Below, one piece after another: positions 43,630 through 55,540 of a DNA stretch of 64,000 nt. The stretch comes from Apoda limacodes (taxonomy: Eukaryota; Arthropoda; Insecta; Lepidoptera; Limacodidae), in contig OX291546.1 in assembly GCA_946406115.1 (NCBI GenBank), positions 10,037,019 through 10,101,018 on the forward strand, read 5' to 3'. Both the position numbers and the translations under genes were made by a program. The stretch's first letter is position 1. Each line of letters begins with the position of its first letter. Under the pieces are notes generated by a model, which saw only the letters and a program-made list of their open reading frames with translations, made no database searches and had not been told where the DNA came from.

Positions 43630-45062
43630 CCCTAAATGAATGACACAAATTAGGAAAAGCTAAACCAATCCATTTAATAGGTATATCTCTCTACAGTCCA
43701 ATAAAAGCGATAGGTATATTCAACAAGCACATACTGTTATAGTAAAAACGCTTCGATAGGGTCATTTTAACACATTTAGCGTATCGCTCGTATAGTTAAA
43801 AGCTGTATAATAGCGTTATCTCAGGGCCGGCACTAAATTGGGATGTTTCGTCGAGCCGTAGCGAGGCCTTATCAGTTTTGTCGTGTACGTCTTGAGTTGT
43901 GTTGGGCTTTACTTGGGATATTTACGTCGCTGAACTCCAGGGTGGTAAGCCTACGCGACAGTGTAGCAAGTTATTGCCTACGTGCGACTATGGAATGCTG
44001 TTTTCAAACCTTTATTATCCCTACGAAGAAGAAAATATATCTAGATATTTTATGGATATGTATATAAGGTTAACATTTTCAATATATAGATTTTGTTTCA
44101 AAAGTGTTTGTTTACTTCAGTATACCTATATTCTTCTATATGGTTAACTTAAATAAAAATATATTGTACCTAATAGTTATTTTATTTATTGTTTTTCCCA
44201 AATATTATCTCTATATATAGACGTCAATGCTTTTTCAATTTGTTAATTGTATTAATTTATTCTAAAGTTGACGTACATTGAAATAAGCTTGAACTGACAT
44301 AACGATAACATTTTTAACAAAAATCTTTGCATGTATAATTAAAGTTAATTTGTGATAAAATACTGTTGTTAATTTTTTAATTAATTACATACAAAAGATA
44401 AAATTTGTAGTCTATCAAAGTTGTTGCCCATTAGAAATGAACATAATTATTCTATTAACAGACAATTCTGAACGGAGATTCGAGTGTCAATAAATGACTA
44501 CGATAATCGTAGATCTTTCTAAGCGACAACCCTGGCCGGACGCATCGGTATGATAAAGCGCTTTTTTGATACTTTTTTTTTTAATCTTATTGTCCATGGT
44601 CCATTGATAAAATGGACAGGTATACGTACTCAGACAGGCGCCAACATTCTTCCCCTCGACCTCACACTCGCGATGCTGTATAAAAACTGATACTTTTTGT
44701 GTTAACACTTTTTGGTTTTATTTACGTCCCTTTGTGTCCGATGTGGTTGTTTGTTTTGGTTATTAGCGCGGCTGTAGGAAGTGGATACGATAAACCTATC
44801 GGCCCTAAGCGTTTTATTGTACCAATTTTTGATATCCGTTTTAGTTTCCTTTTAATAGGGTTAGAGATGGCACTTAGACACTTACTCTAATCGTATTTGT
44901 TGGTTTTGTTTGTTAAAATGAGACTTAAATGTAGCAAATTACTTCTGCATGGTTCATTTTGTAATACATTTGTCTGCTATGCCATGCCGATGATATACTA
45001 CATTATTTTCTGATCGAATTTATAATTTAGTTATACAATCGCAAAGATAATATGAGTTGCGT
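43630..45062. other. Gene-free stretch
   Basis: 43825-43990 is GC-richer with CAGGGCCGGCACTAAATTG at its start, a hAT-end-like word, but no partner end was found. Other open frames lack recognisable motifs. Confidence 0.35.
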
Positions 45063-45155
45063 TGCAAAGGACAGAAGAAATGGCGTGCCATAAAGGAGGC
45101 TTATGTCCAGAGACCAGTCCATGATGATGAGTTGCGCGGGACTTTGGATTATTAA
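45063..45155 (+). pseudogene. RTE-type LINE C-terminal fragment
   Basis: Reads QKKWRAIKEAYVQ near the end of a short frame that stops at 45155; this is the extreme C-terminus of RTE-like LINE polyproteins (…W…GEAYVQQW…). Only about 30 residues survive, so it is a 5'-truncated insertion. A sister piece is at 58202-58443. Confidence 0.6.
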
Positions 45156-45255
45156 TATGTTTCAAATCGTGTCTAGCTAAGTCAAATCTGGGTGTAGGTC
45201 TATAGGTGCCTATACTCTCTCTGTGTTCGATGAACTTTTCGCGTAATATACGAAC

Positions 45256-45396
45256 TTTTACTATCTTTACTATCTTTACTATCTTTACTATCTTTACTAT
45301 CTTTACTATCTTTACTATCTTTACTATCTTTACTATCTTTACTATCTTTACTATCTTTACTATCTTTACTATCTTTACTATCTTTACTATCTTTAG
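45256..45396. repeat. Pure 9-base minisatellite (ACTATCTTT)n
   Basis: Fifteen uninterrupted copies plus a partial one. On the forward strand it translates as a Thr-Ile-Phe string, which is an artefact, not a protein. Confidence 0.97.
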
Positions 45397-45948
45397 AGGC
45401 TGAATATCGAAAACCTTTTTTTGCAGATGCCTACGTCGTCGTTACCTATATGAAACCCACCATATCTGGCAAACTTCAATCTTATATTAAATATCTTGTG
45501 ATGAATGACTCAGTTAGTGAGTGGTACCTGCTTCGCTTATATAATAGTTTATATACACTACCCTGTCCAATCTTGAATATATTTTATAGCTTGTCAAGAA
45601 TTGGCGAAGGAGTTATATTATTATTATTATTATTTATTATGTATCTGGTGTTTCATTATACCACTTATTATTTTAAAGTTAGTAATTCAAGACTTATGGA
45701 ATGTAGGTGTAGAAAGCCACTTTATTTAAGATATGTACACTGTTCGAAAAGCAGTGTGAAGGCCAGTGGGCTGACCATTTGTCACGCAGGACTAATGTGG
45801 TCGGTGAAAAGTGGCTGTCCCCCACATTATTGTGATTTAGGGAATAAAACCGTGACGTAATACATACATACATTAGGCTTAGGTAATCTCAAGTTATTAC
45901 AGAGTTAATGCTGCTATATTTTAGATGAAACAAAGGAAAGGCTAAGCA
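45397..45948. other. Open frame of doubtful meaning and a (TTA)n tract
   Basis: The 136-codon frame at 45450-45860 passes a (TTA)n tract at 45616-45640. Its last 50 codons (CGRKPLYLRY-like, SGLTICHAGLMWSVK, CPPHYCDLGNK) have a more coding-like composition and may be a transposon scrap; I do not recognise a family. Not called a gene. Confidence 0.3.
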
Positions 45949-45952
45949 TTAA

Positions 45953-46291
45953 GGCGCAGTAACTATCTAGTAAGCGCTACCAAAGATATTCTATATTTCC
46001 TCTTTATACAAAACACATTTTATAAATGTTACAAACCAATTATTTAGAACTAGTGACAAGCTGTTTTTAAAACGTTATACGTGCAAGTTGTAGATAGCGT
46101 TTATGCTAATAGTGGCTGTTTTAGTAGAAACGCTATCTACAAGTCACAGGTATACTGCAGATTCTCTCGTACTAAAAAATAGATTATTACTAGTTCTAAA
46201 TAATTGGTTTGTAACATTTTTGTAATGTGTTTTGTACAAAGAGGAAATAAAGAATATCTTTTGGCGGCTCTAGTTAGATAGTCACTGCGCC
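45953..46291. mobile_element. TTAA-flanked foldback MITE
   Basis: A 339-base element with TTAA at 45949-45952 and 46292-46295. Termini GGCGCAGTAACTATCTA and TAGATAGTCACTGCGCC start inverted arms of about 105 bases (CCTCTTTATACAAAACACATT, CAAACCAATTATTTAGAACTAGT). A second inverted pair near the centre, CTTGTAGATAGCGTTT-type (about 46086-46145), makes almost the whole element one hairpin. Non-autonomous piggyBac-type is the best guess. Confidence 0.88.
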
Positions 46292-46295
46292 TTAA

Positions 46296-47735
46296 GGTTT
46301 TTTTTACAGGCAATTTTACTAATTTATAACTAAATTTACGCGTTGACTGCCGCGGTCATACAGGGCAGTAATTATATAGCGCCATCTCTCTTTGCATAAG
46401 TGCACTTTTAGGCCCAGAATCGGAAAACGTTAAAGATCGACTTGCACTTGCCCGTTTTTTAAGCAGTATCATAAAAAAATATCCTAAACTCATCTACTGT
46501 TTCAATTCTATGAATGGAATCATTTACTTTTGGCCTCAGGCCATTACTAGCGAATTAAGCATAATTAGTGACTCTTTCGGCCCGATTATTTATTTCTAGT
46601 GAACATAATGAACAGCACTTCGGCACTTTTGTGACTCGGCGGTCGTCTAGATAATCACTATAATTAAGATACCTAGTGTAATTTTGATTTATTTAGCGAA
46701 CCGAACGTTTCCTGTGTTTGGTATTTTTTTTATTTATGATTACTTGTGGATTTTACCAGTTTTGTTAAAGTAGTTGTCCCTAAATTTAAAAAATATAATA
46801 TAAATCAGAGAGTTCGGGATTACGTTGTGCTGGGAGCCTGCAGCCGAGTACTGCCCAGAATTCTATACTCTCATACTATTAGTACTTTGGAAGTATGATT
46901 TTTTATTCCTATTTATTAGTTGTATACTGTGAAATTTTTTATCTTTCAGTACGCATGTGAAAGTTTATTTCATCCAATGCGGTATGCAATCGTGTGGAGT
47001 ATCGCTGAATATTAACTAACAGCTAACAGATGGTTTGATTACTTTTCGATTAAAATATCATAATCGGTGACTGACAGCGTAATGCTTGAAGATCTTAGCA
47101 GAGTTATTATGCATACAGATTATTCGTTTATTCATTTATTTATTTATTCATTTTAAGACAACAAACGGTCATTTACAGACACTGAAAAATACAATACATT
47201 TTATTTAATTAATTAGACCTATAGTGTCGTTACATGATTAATTATGATAATTATTAAGAGTTATAATTAAGTACATGGTTGAGACAATGTAGTTAAGCAC
47301 AAGGCGAGATTCATTTATATTTTGAAATTGACTGGCTTAAAACGTATGGGCTAGGCAGGCCTAATTCCAGTAATAGATGTCTACAAAAAAAAGCCTTAAA
47401 ATCTTAAATTTGAGTATGAAATTGTGTGTGGGTGTGTTTCAATGTGTGAGTGTTTCAGTCGTCTGCGCAAGTTATAGCAGACATATTATATTTACTTTTC
47501 GATTTCTTTCATCCATTTGAGGTTCGACCCGTATGTATATATAGTATGTATCATGTGCCAAATTTAGTAACTTTATGTATGATAAAGGTATGTATGTATG
47601 TTTGTCCACGTATTTTTTTAGAAACTAGTGATAGGATTTAAATGAATATTTTTTTGAATTAGATAAAGTTCGAATTAAGGAACAATGCAAGTTTTATCAA
47701 AATCGTTTAAGTAGTAACAGGTAGTATGTCATATA
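46296..47735. other. Gene-free stretch with a possible regulatory patch
   Basis: 46500-46720 carries several homeodomain-like words (AGCATAATTAGTGAC, GAATTAAGC, ATTTATTTAGCG) in non-repeat sequence; inference only. 47130-47340 is AT-rich with TTATTTATTTATTC. No gene recognised. Confidence 0.35.
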
Positions 47736-47790
47736 GGGGCATTACTCGCGCATTGGCGATCCTTTAAAACTCTCCTATAAAAATCCTTAT
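47736..47790 (-). mobile_element. Jockey-type LINE 3' scrap
   Basis: GGGGCATTACTCGCGCATTGG and CGATCCTTTAAAAC match the ATCACTCGCGCGTTGCCGACC word of 38005-38030. Too short and diverged to say more. Confidence 0.45.
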
Positions 47791-48904
47791 AATTTTTAAT
47801 TAATAAGGGTGCTTTTCTACAGACTTATGTACACCTCCTTCAAAACCCCATTAAAAAGTGAAAAATAAACCTTACGCAGACACATGGTACGTTCAGCTAA
47901 GTGTTTTCTTCTTCTATAGTCAACACTAAGCCATGTTTTATTTAAAATCGTTGAAAGTGATCCATGCTTGCTAAGTGCGCTTTCGGTCGTTATATTGACC
48001 AAACTTGAATGCACTATACAGGTACACCGTATGGCTGTGTGGCACTTCTGGTTAAGAATTCAACGCATTGGCTGCACACGCACGGAAGGTAGAGCAGTAG
48101 ATGCGCTGTAAATAGTTATCGGCCATTGTGTTTACTATTTCAAGTTTAATACCTATCCTATGCCTTAACTCTCTATGCCTAAGTGATATTGTCCACAAAC
48201 TGCGGGTTGACTAACCATTTTTTGGGTCCCTTTATTTTGGTCTAGCCATTATAAGTAGGTACAAATGACTGACATGTTATATTTAAATATTAGGTTATTG
48301 GTCACAATGTAAATACGTAGAGATTGATACGCAAACATACATCGGGTTGTATTTACATTATACATTGGTTTGTTTACATTATAGCTGCCGATAATTCGGT
48401 AGGGTTTTTGATATTTGAACAATGTCCTAATTTCTCTTCTTTGACACCAGCCTGCAGTATTTCGGAACAAAGTGCCTTTTTTTATACATTAAATGCATTG
48501 GCAAATATCTGTATATGGACTTTACCAAACTTTTAGAGGCGCCATCAATAAAAAAGTGAAAAAATTGCTCAGATTAAAAATACTTATTTATATATATTTA
48601 TTTAATAGTACATTGCATACCAAGGGTGGCAAGGACAAAATTACCAATAAGAGGCTATTTAGAAAACACACCAAGCTTTTCATCACATTTAAGAGTAAAT
48701 AAATAAAAATATTATGTGAAAAAACAACTTCCTGTCATCACCCTTCGATGAAATTTTGCATACTTATTAAGCTCGGATGACAATACAATATTCCACAAAT
48801 ACTTAAACTAACAACCCTCTCCCAGAGTTGTACCAGGGGTACAACCTAGAGGTGGAGGTGAAAAATTGAAAAATTTTCAAAATGGGTATCCAGTGGTTTT
48901 GAGT
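47791..48904. other. Gene-free stretch
   Basis: 48725-48900 resembles a decayed interspersed repeat (CCTTCGATGAAATTTTGCAT, CCAGGGGTACAACCTAGAGG) but no second copy exists here. Otherwise nothing. Confidence 0.35.
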
Positions 48905-49230
48905 TTTTTTTTTTAAACTTGCTTTTCTTAGAAATTAGAATCATATAAAAATTCAATCTAACAGAAAATAAAAAATTGCCAGAAAAGGAAGGCGTGCGCA
49001 CTTACATACAATCACTTGATAAACTCTCAATTATATCTACTGAAACTCTAGCACGTCAAATATTCGTGTGTAGCCGCACGCCTTGCTTTTCTTGCAGTCC
49101 GTGGACATAAAAAAAATTATATTCATTTTGAAAAATTTATTTTTTACTTTTAGTAGAATTTTCTGTTAGATTAAATTTTCATATGATTCTAATGTTTTTA
49201 GAAATGCAACTTTTCAAAAAGAAATTTTTC
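48905..49230. repeat. Diverged inverted repeat
   Basis: Left arm words TAGAATCATATAAAAATTCAA, TCTAACAGAAAAT and AAGGCGTGCG recur inverted as CGCACGCCTTGC, ATTTTCTGTTAGA and TTCATATGATTCTA. The arms have unequal lengths and many mismatches: an old MITE-like or foldback element. Confidence 0.65.
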
Positions 49231-49337
49231 CTTTTTTTTTTGTTTTTGTTAACTTAGAACTCTGTCATTTATAAACCGATTAGGATAATTTTTACATATA
49301 TTAAGGGTTACCCACAGGTTGGTCCGATTTCAATAAT

Positions 49338-49645
49338 ATACGATAGAATTTGCACTCCTATTTTAGTACATGCAAACATATAACATACACTCTCTTCGAC
49401 AACTTAACAGTCCAAGACTCTACAAGCGATGCGAATTTAAAATCATTTTAGACTTCGTTTATTTAGATGACCTTCTACCAGTCTTTATCTCTAGACCGGC
49501 TACGGAATTTTAGCGTGGCGGAGGCACCACTGTCAATGAGATTAACAAAATGATATACGATACAATTATCACTCTGCATTTAATAGGTGCAAACTTATAT
49601 GACGCGCACTTTAGTAACAACTCAACAGTCTAAGGCGGTCTATTT
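49338..49645. repeat. Diverged direct repeat, offset about 217 bases
   Basis: ATACGATAGAATTTGCACTC at 49338 and ATACGATACAATTATCACTC at 49555 start two related units that share GTGCAAAC-like and CAACT(C/T)AACAGTC words. A third related piece (GTATGACGCGC, GACAACTAAGGCGGTCTACC) lies at 54320-54362, just past the element at 49659-54316. Confidence 0.55.
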
Positions 49646-51137
49646 AGATTAATTTCTACACGGAGAAAAAACTTTAGTAGCTACAAGTAAATAATACTAA
49701 TAACCACTAAAAATTAGTAATTCCGAGAACGAGTAAATTACACCGACGGTTACTAATGAGTTTTACTTATTGTTTTTACTAACAGGGATAAAACTAACAG
49801 TGTTGTTTACTAAAAACAAGTAAAATTTAATAAAATGCAAATAACGTATAACCACGCTTACAATCAGCGTTTAATTACACCGATACGAGTTGGCCCTGAT
49901 GAAGCTCTGTGATGCTAAGTGTACGGTTGGTAATAACTGGTCAGTGTACCTGGGACCTAATGCTAACTTCATCCGAGATAATCTCGTATTAGAGATTATC
50001 AGGAAGGCACTATCTCGACTGTAAAATTTCGACCGTCGACATCATTTTCGCGTTTGCTGTATTCTCACTATCAATCGAAACAACCTTCGAACAAAATGTC
50101 GTTCGAAGCGGTGGAATGTTGACATTGTAAACCGGTTAGGCTATGAGGTACGTTCCGTTGCATAGTTGTAGAGCGTTTTTAAAAACGCCTATTCTAATAT
50201 GCTTCTTTAGATATATTAAAAAAGGGTTCGGTGACTACAAAATGTTTGAAGCAACATTTTACTTGTGTTTCATCATTATTAATGAGGAAATAATAAGTAT
50301 AACTAAGTTTGTAAACTAAATCCCTATTTCGAGAAATTGCTTTCATCTTTAAACGGAACGCATTTGGACATAAATAAAACTGTTGTTTTTGTTGTGTCTT
50401 TTATTTATTTATTCTTATTTTTCAACGGTGTAATTATGGTTATTAAATGTTTTTCACGTGAAATTATCACATAGTATTATCAAAATACTACGCAGCACTA
50501 AAGATGCCGCGCCGGTGCCGGACCTCAAACATTTTTGTGTATGTGATGTAATCTAGTGTTTTTTATGATGGAAATCAATAAAAATAGAAGAATATTATTG
50601 TCATGGGCGACTTTGATAATTGCAAAAATCGGCCAATCAATCAATTGGGAAAAGACTAGTAATGTATTATAAAAGTAATAAAGGTAAAAAAATATCATAT
50701 TTAGTAATATAAGTAATTTTTTCCACCCTTTTAATTACTCTGACCTACATTTTAGACATTTACTTTAGATTTTAAAACATATAGTTCACGCTAAGAGTAG
50801 AATTAATGTTTAGAACCCAATCATTTTGGACTTAATTTGTCATGATTCGAATGCGAGATGTAGTCTCGAACGGTCCCGACCACTCGAAGCAGTTCGAGCG
50901 GCTTGCGTTCGAGAAATGTCGGATTCGACATTACCAGAATTGCTAAACTACATTTTCGTTCGAGAAAAGTTTAAATTCGTACTTTATTTCGAATTCGTGA
51001 TCAATTCGATCGCGTGAGAATTGGCTCCCTGGTAGATGAAGGAAGGGCTAGGCGGATAGTGCGTCAAATGTATTCAGCTCTGGCTTACTAATTGTGTACG
51101 CCTTGTCATACTTTACTTGTATTTCGGTATGTCGGTA

Positions 51138-53852
51138 TACAACCTGGGTATCACTGACTGCTTTAAACGAGTACCATAGTTAAAGTATGTATTTAGGAGT
51201 ATATTAAAAATATTTCTTCTGTATTTATCTTATTAAATAAAAAAATAAATACAAAACCCTTATAATTAATAAGCGCATCCTATTTCAGTGTATTGTTGTA
51301 GGTTAACATCTCAATAACTAGGTTTTTGACTTACCAAGAGGAGCGGCAACGGAGCTTTTAAAGTTTACAACTGATACCTACCAATCCCACACACAATTGA
51401 GTATGCACATAGACATACAATAGCACAGTAACAAATCACAAATTTATACATAACGTTCAGTAAAACCCATAGGTTCGTCATTTTGTTATTTACGTTAGGT
51501 ATTAATAAACACACAAACGTTAAAAACTTAAATTAAAAAAATCGCTTTCATTTAGTCCACTTTTGAAAAACAATTACCTATGTAGCACCTACCTTCTTGG
51601 TTAACTAATAATTGAAAAATAATTAAGAAGAAATTAAGGAAAAAAAATAAAAGATGTTCAACATGAAGTCAATATACACAACTGACATCGGCGAGTTACG
51701 AACTCTTGACATCAAATCGTCCTCAACAGCTTTTTGTTTTAATTTGTCAAAAGCAGCAACTATCCGTTCTTGTGTACGAATTGTATCCGATGGTCTACGA
51801 CCATATGCCTGCGTTTCACCATAACACATGATCATATCCATTTACTCAGTCGCACTATAAACTTGTCTTGACATTTTAACACAATTTTGCACTATTACGT
51901 CACGATACAATGAAATACACCGGCTTACTAAATACACATCAATCAAAATGAAATGATTTCACGTAAGAAAATAATTAGGTAGTTATCTCTTTCTAGCAAT
52001 TTATTGTTCTGGCGCCAAAGAATGTCAAACTTTAGCGTAATAATTATTGATTCTATAAATGCAAAGATTATCTATTTTTATTTTATAAATTGCAAATCTG
52101 GCCCTACATGGAGTAGTGCTGCCACCTGTGGGCGGGTACCTAATTTGGTTCAGAGGTGGGTATAAATAATTGATTGAAATTATGCCAACGGCTACTTTTA
52201 AACATTGTACTATTTCCTATTGGCAAACGGTTCATCCTCATCAAGTCAGAACTAAATTGATCAAGCACTGCGCGATTTGAGAGGAGCTTCCTCCCGCGAA
52301 CACTTTGTTAATTGTTAAAACTCCCTTTCGCGGTATTCCCTAGAGATTACAGTACAGTATGAGGTTGTTCAAGTGAGGAGTGATTAGATTTTAGAGTAGG
52401 CAAAACGTAACTCACATAAGTACTCCATTTTTTACGCGATGCCCTCGCTCTCGTAAGGCCAAAAATACCTACTAGTGTGTAGCAAGTTAACCAAAAAAAG
52501 GGCTTATACTCCCTGAGGCGCCTACAAATGTATTATTTGACTATGGTTGTGGTCACCTAGCATGTATTTTGATATTTTTCAATTAGTCGTAGTATCCATC
52601 TTATAGGCGTTAAGCGATAAATATGTTGTTACAATCTTTAATATTTGTTACATTTTTACACTACTTCTTAAAAGTGAGTAGAATTTGGAATGTAAGATTA
52701 GAAAAGAACAGCTCATAAAATGAAATTATTTACGCAGTTTGAGAGTCGTTGACTATTCCTTTGGCGGCAAAGTTGGCGGCAAAGTTAGCGGCATCTTCCA
52801 TGCGCGCCGGCGGCGGCGACGAATTTACTGAGATGTGTATACCTACCTGTCGTAGTAGATACATGCATGTTTGTAGGTGTAGTAAAAATCGATCAAGGCC
52901 TTTCGTGATTGTTATGTATGTAGCTCCTTACCTAGATAACGTTAGATGGTTGTGATAGGAATAATAAAAGTACTATTTGCTTATGGTTGTGGTTATTTAG
53001 CATGTATTTTCACCAGTTCATTATAATCAGTAGGTATTCCTAATTTTGTATGTAGTAGGAAATGTTAAAAAAATACCATAAGGGATTAATTAAAGAACTG
53101 TAAATCACGCAAAGGAAGGTTCGTTGATGCAGCTTGGTTATTCTTACTCATTTACTCCGTCTTTCTTCAATCCATGCAGGTACTTCACAAGTAGGGGCCG
53201 TAGTTTCCGTACCTAGGTTTACGACCTTACAATATTTTCCTCCGCCAAGGTTGACAAAATCTATAGGTAGGTCCGTACATACCTACTTCATAAAGTTAAG
53301 CCGTAGTCATAATGAAGGATTTCTAATTTATGAAATTAAATTGACACCACTCTACCTAGGTACCTACATCATAAATTAGAACACATTTCGCAACAGATTT
53401 AAGATGGGAATAGGAGTGCAAATAAATTTTAGGTATTATTAATATTATTAGCAAGTTACCTACGTATTTCTTTTTTCCTAAAGGTACTTATGCAGGTAAT
53501 GTCGTAATGGTAATGTACATTACATTCTCTATCTAGCCCTAATATTAACAGCTGATTAGCGACGTTGTCGTTTCGGCATTGGCGGTCTGATCACTGACCT
53601 CGCACCAACAGCTTGACGAGGATTCGAGAAAGAGATAGAAAGAGGGAGTTATCTTAGGAAAGAAAAGAGTGTAAATAATTGTACGTAAACTAAAACTAAG
53701 TGCAATTGTGATAATAAGCGTATTTATTTTGTATAGAAAAAAGTATTTTTTTGTTTAATAAATAAAATTTACGAATCTATTTTTCTGACGTTACCAATGA
53801 TGAACTAAAGCAGAAGTTTTCGTTTGAGGCAGTCAGTGATACCCAGGTTGTA
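51138..53852. mobile_element. 2.7-kb TA-flanked element, Tc/mariner-like, nested
   Basis: Left end TACAACCTGGGTATCACTGA at 51138 (24 identical bases, then 33 with two mismatches) is repeated inverted at the right end, which finishes at 53852; TA lies outside both ends (51136-51137, 53853-53854). A TA target duplication with terminal inverted repeats fits the Tc1/mariner superfamily. A broken transposase-like start (51623-51874) lies inside on the reverse strand. The catalytic region is not recognisable, so the element is dead. Confidence 0.65.
51623..51874 (-). pseudogene. DUF4817-like helix-turn-helix N-terminus, broken
   Basis: From an ATG at 51872-51874 the reverse strand reads MSRQVYSATE, a TAA stop at 51842-51844, then MDMIMCYGE and RTQERIVAAFDKLK until a stop at 51623. 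The pattern (VY…EY.DM…YGE) is the start of DUF4817 domains found before DDE transposases in insects; the stop sits where family members have an aromatic residue. About 50 residues resemble the family, after which similarity fades into AT-rich sequence. It supports a transposase origin for the surrounding 51138-53852 element. Confidence 0.5.
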
Positions 53853-54316
53853 TATGCGAACTATCGATAAAACGATAACGCGATGTAAGACGCGTGACGT
53901 CAACTTTAATTAGTAGCAGTACGATATGATGTTTGGTATTAGTAAATTTCACTAATTCTTAGAAAGGTGTTTATAAACGTTAATAAGCCTTCATTGTTAT
54001 GACAAGTAGTGTTTTATCCGCCCACTTTAATGAAACTTTTTGTAATAGCTTTATATGTTGATATTATTTACCCTACTCATAAATACGGAGAAAGTATTAT
54101 AGGATTTGTAAAATTCTGTAATCCGAAGTACAAATTATTAATTACGGAAACGAATAAAACTATTTTGTTGTTATTAGTTTAAGGAATTAATAAAATGTAC
54201 TTAAATTTATATTGTTTTATAATTTCCTGAAATTTTTTTTTGAAATTAATAAAATTTAGTATTAACGCATTTTAAGAAATAGTTTTTTAATTCGAACAAT
54301 GTTTTTTTTCTCCGTG

Positions 54317-54847
54317 TACCGGTATGACGCGCATTTAGTTGACAACTAAGGCGGTCTACCGGCGTCGGCGGTGCGGATTCAAAATTGTAACGCATCAGCT
54401 TTGGAACGCGATTTGATTTAAATTAAAAAACATTTTTCGTCGTTGAGGCTTACTAAAACTTACTACTATTTTCTGTTAAAATTAAAAAACCTTTATCTGT
54501 GAAATGTGTAGTGACAACATTAATCTTCACCATGCACGTTTCGAGCACCATTGCGGCGATCTGCAGATTTTTTGTGTAGTGTGTGGGGTTTCCTACATCG
54601 AAGACCCATAGAGTGCAAACATTTCGTGTGGAAACGCACCGCAACAACACTGTAGCAAACCGCAGATATCCTTTTCTCGCAGTGCAAGCGCCTTTCTTGT
54701 TTCGCACCTTACAAATTTTGAGCAAAACGCACGAAATTTCACAGAAGTGCACGGTAGGCTTAACAAATTCGATAACGGTTTTGTTTGACATTTTATGCAT
54801 TTTACATTATAAATTTTGACAGAGAGCAGAAAAAAATGCTGATATAA
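54317..54847. other. Gene-free stretch with one longer reverse open frame
   Basis: The reverse frame 54453-54800 (115 codons; …VCTLWVFDVGNPTHYTK…) has many Cys and no family resemblance; the forward strand is open as well over part of it. Treated as chance or a decayed repeat. A TTTGACATT word precedes its ATG. Confidence 0.3.
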
Positions 54848-55000
54848 TTTTTAGAGTTCCGTAACCAAAACCGAATCTTATGCAGTTAATCTATAGCTTT
54901 TTCATGTCTCTGTTGGTTACATATTAGGGTTTCGTAGTCAAAAGACATAAGCGGCCTCTGTCATGTCCGTCCGTTCTTCCATTTGTCAATTTTGGGGTAA
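54848..55000 (+). repeat. Two solo openings of modular repeats
   Basis: TTTTTAGAGTTCCGTAACC at 54849 and TTAGGGTTTCGTAGTC at 54923, the latter followed by a GTCCGTCCG tract (type C opening as at 30322). Neither has its closing end nearby. Confidence 0.5.
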
Positions 55001-55270
55001 TAAACGGCAGTCATGATTCAGTTTCGTGAAAAGTAAATTGAACGCTAATAATTTCGTCATGTATTTTCATATCATTTGTTTTTAAAATCCGACCCCCTAT
55101 TAGTTTCCTATCCTTGCTTTCTTACCCATTCGTCCGCATGATTCATCTAGGGTTTTAAAAAAAAGGTTAGAAAGTTCCTTTAATTATTGAGTTTGACAAC
55201 CAACTGGACTTTTTTTGAAATGAAGGCAACTAAAAAAACCTTAATCCGACTTAAAAGCTATTTAAGTCGC

Positions 55271-55540
55271 AATTCTTGATATATATATATAATCTAAATC
55301 TTGGAAACGGCTGCAACGATTTTCATGGAATTTAGTACGCAGAGGGTTTTGGAGGCGATAAATCAATCTACTTAGGTTCCGTTTTTAGAAAACGTTATTT
55401 TATCCGTGTTTTCAGGCAATGATAAACTGAAAAATATGACTCTTCCTGAAGTCTATTCCCGACACAGCAACACTAAAGCTACTTGACAATAGATGGCGTT
55501 GTTAAACAAAACGAGCAAAGATCGGTCCCCAGATACATAT
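55271..55540 (+). repeat. Interspersed repeat (GCAATTCTTG…GAGCAAAGATCGG)
   Basis: GCAATTCTTGATATATAT, TTGGAAACGGCTGCAACG, GAGGGTTTTGGAGGCG, ATATGACTCTTCCTGAAG and AACGAGCAAAGATCGG. Direct-strand copy of the 15768-16078 family. Confidence 0.8.

Larger units (their letters stand above)
49659..54316. mobile_element. Possible 4.7-kb TA-flanked composite element (CACGGAGAAAAAA ends)
   Basis: The left end CACGGAGAAAAAAC at 49659 and the right end TTTTTTCTCCGTG ending at 54316 are inverted copies over 13 bases, each next to TA (49657-49658 and 54317-54318). The flanks on both sides belong to the same diverged repeat, consistent with insertion into it. The interior holds the second TA-flanked element at 51138-53852. 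The terminal inverted repeat is short, so two independent solo ends remain possible. Confidence 0.5.

Noticed and set aside
43823..43990. hAT element starting CAGGGCCGGC
   Set aside because: No matching right end was found and no transposase piece is present.
45206..45403. Open frame translating as a Thr-Ile-Phe string
   Set aside because: It is only the translation of the 9-base minisatellite; no start context or conserved flank.
54453..54800. 115-codon reverse open frame
   Set aside because: Rich in Cys without a known pattern, and the opposite strand is open over much of it. No splice or promoter support.
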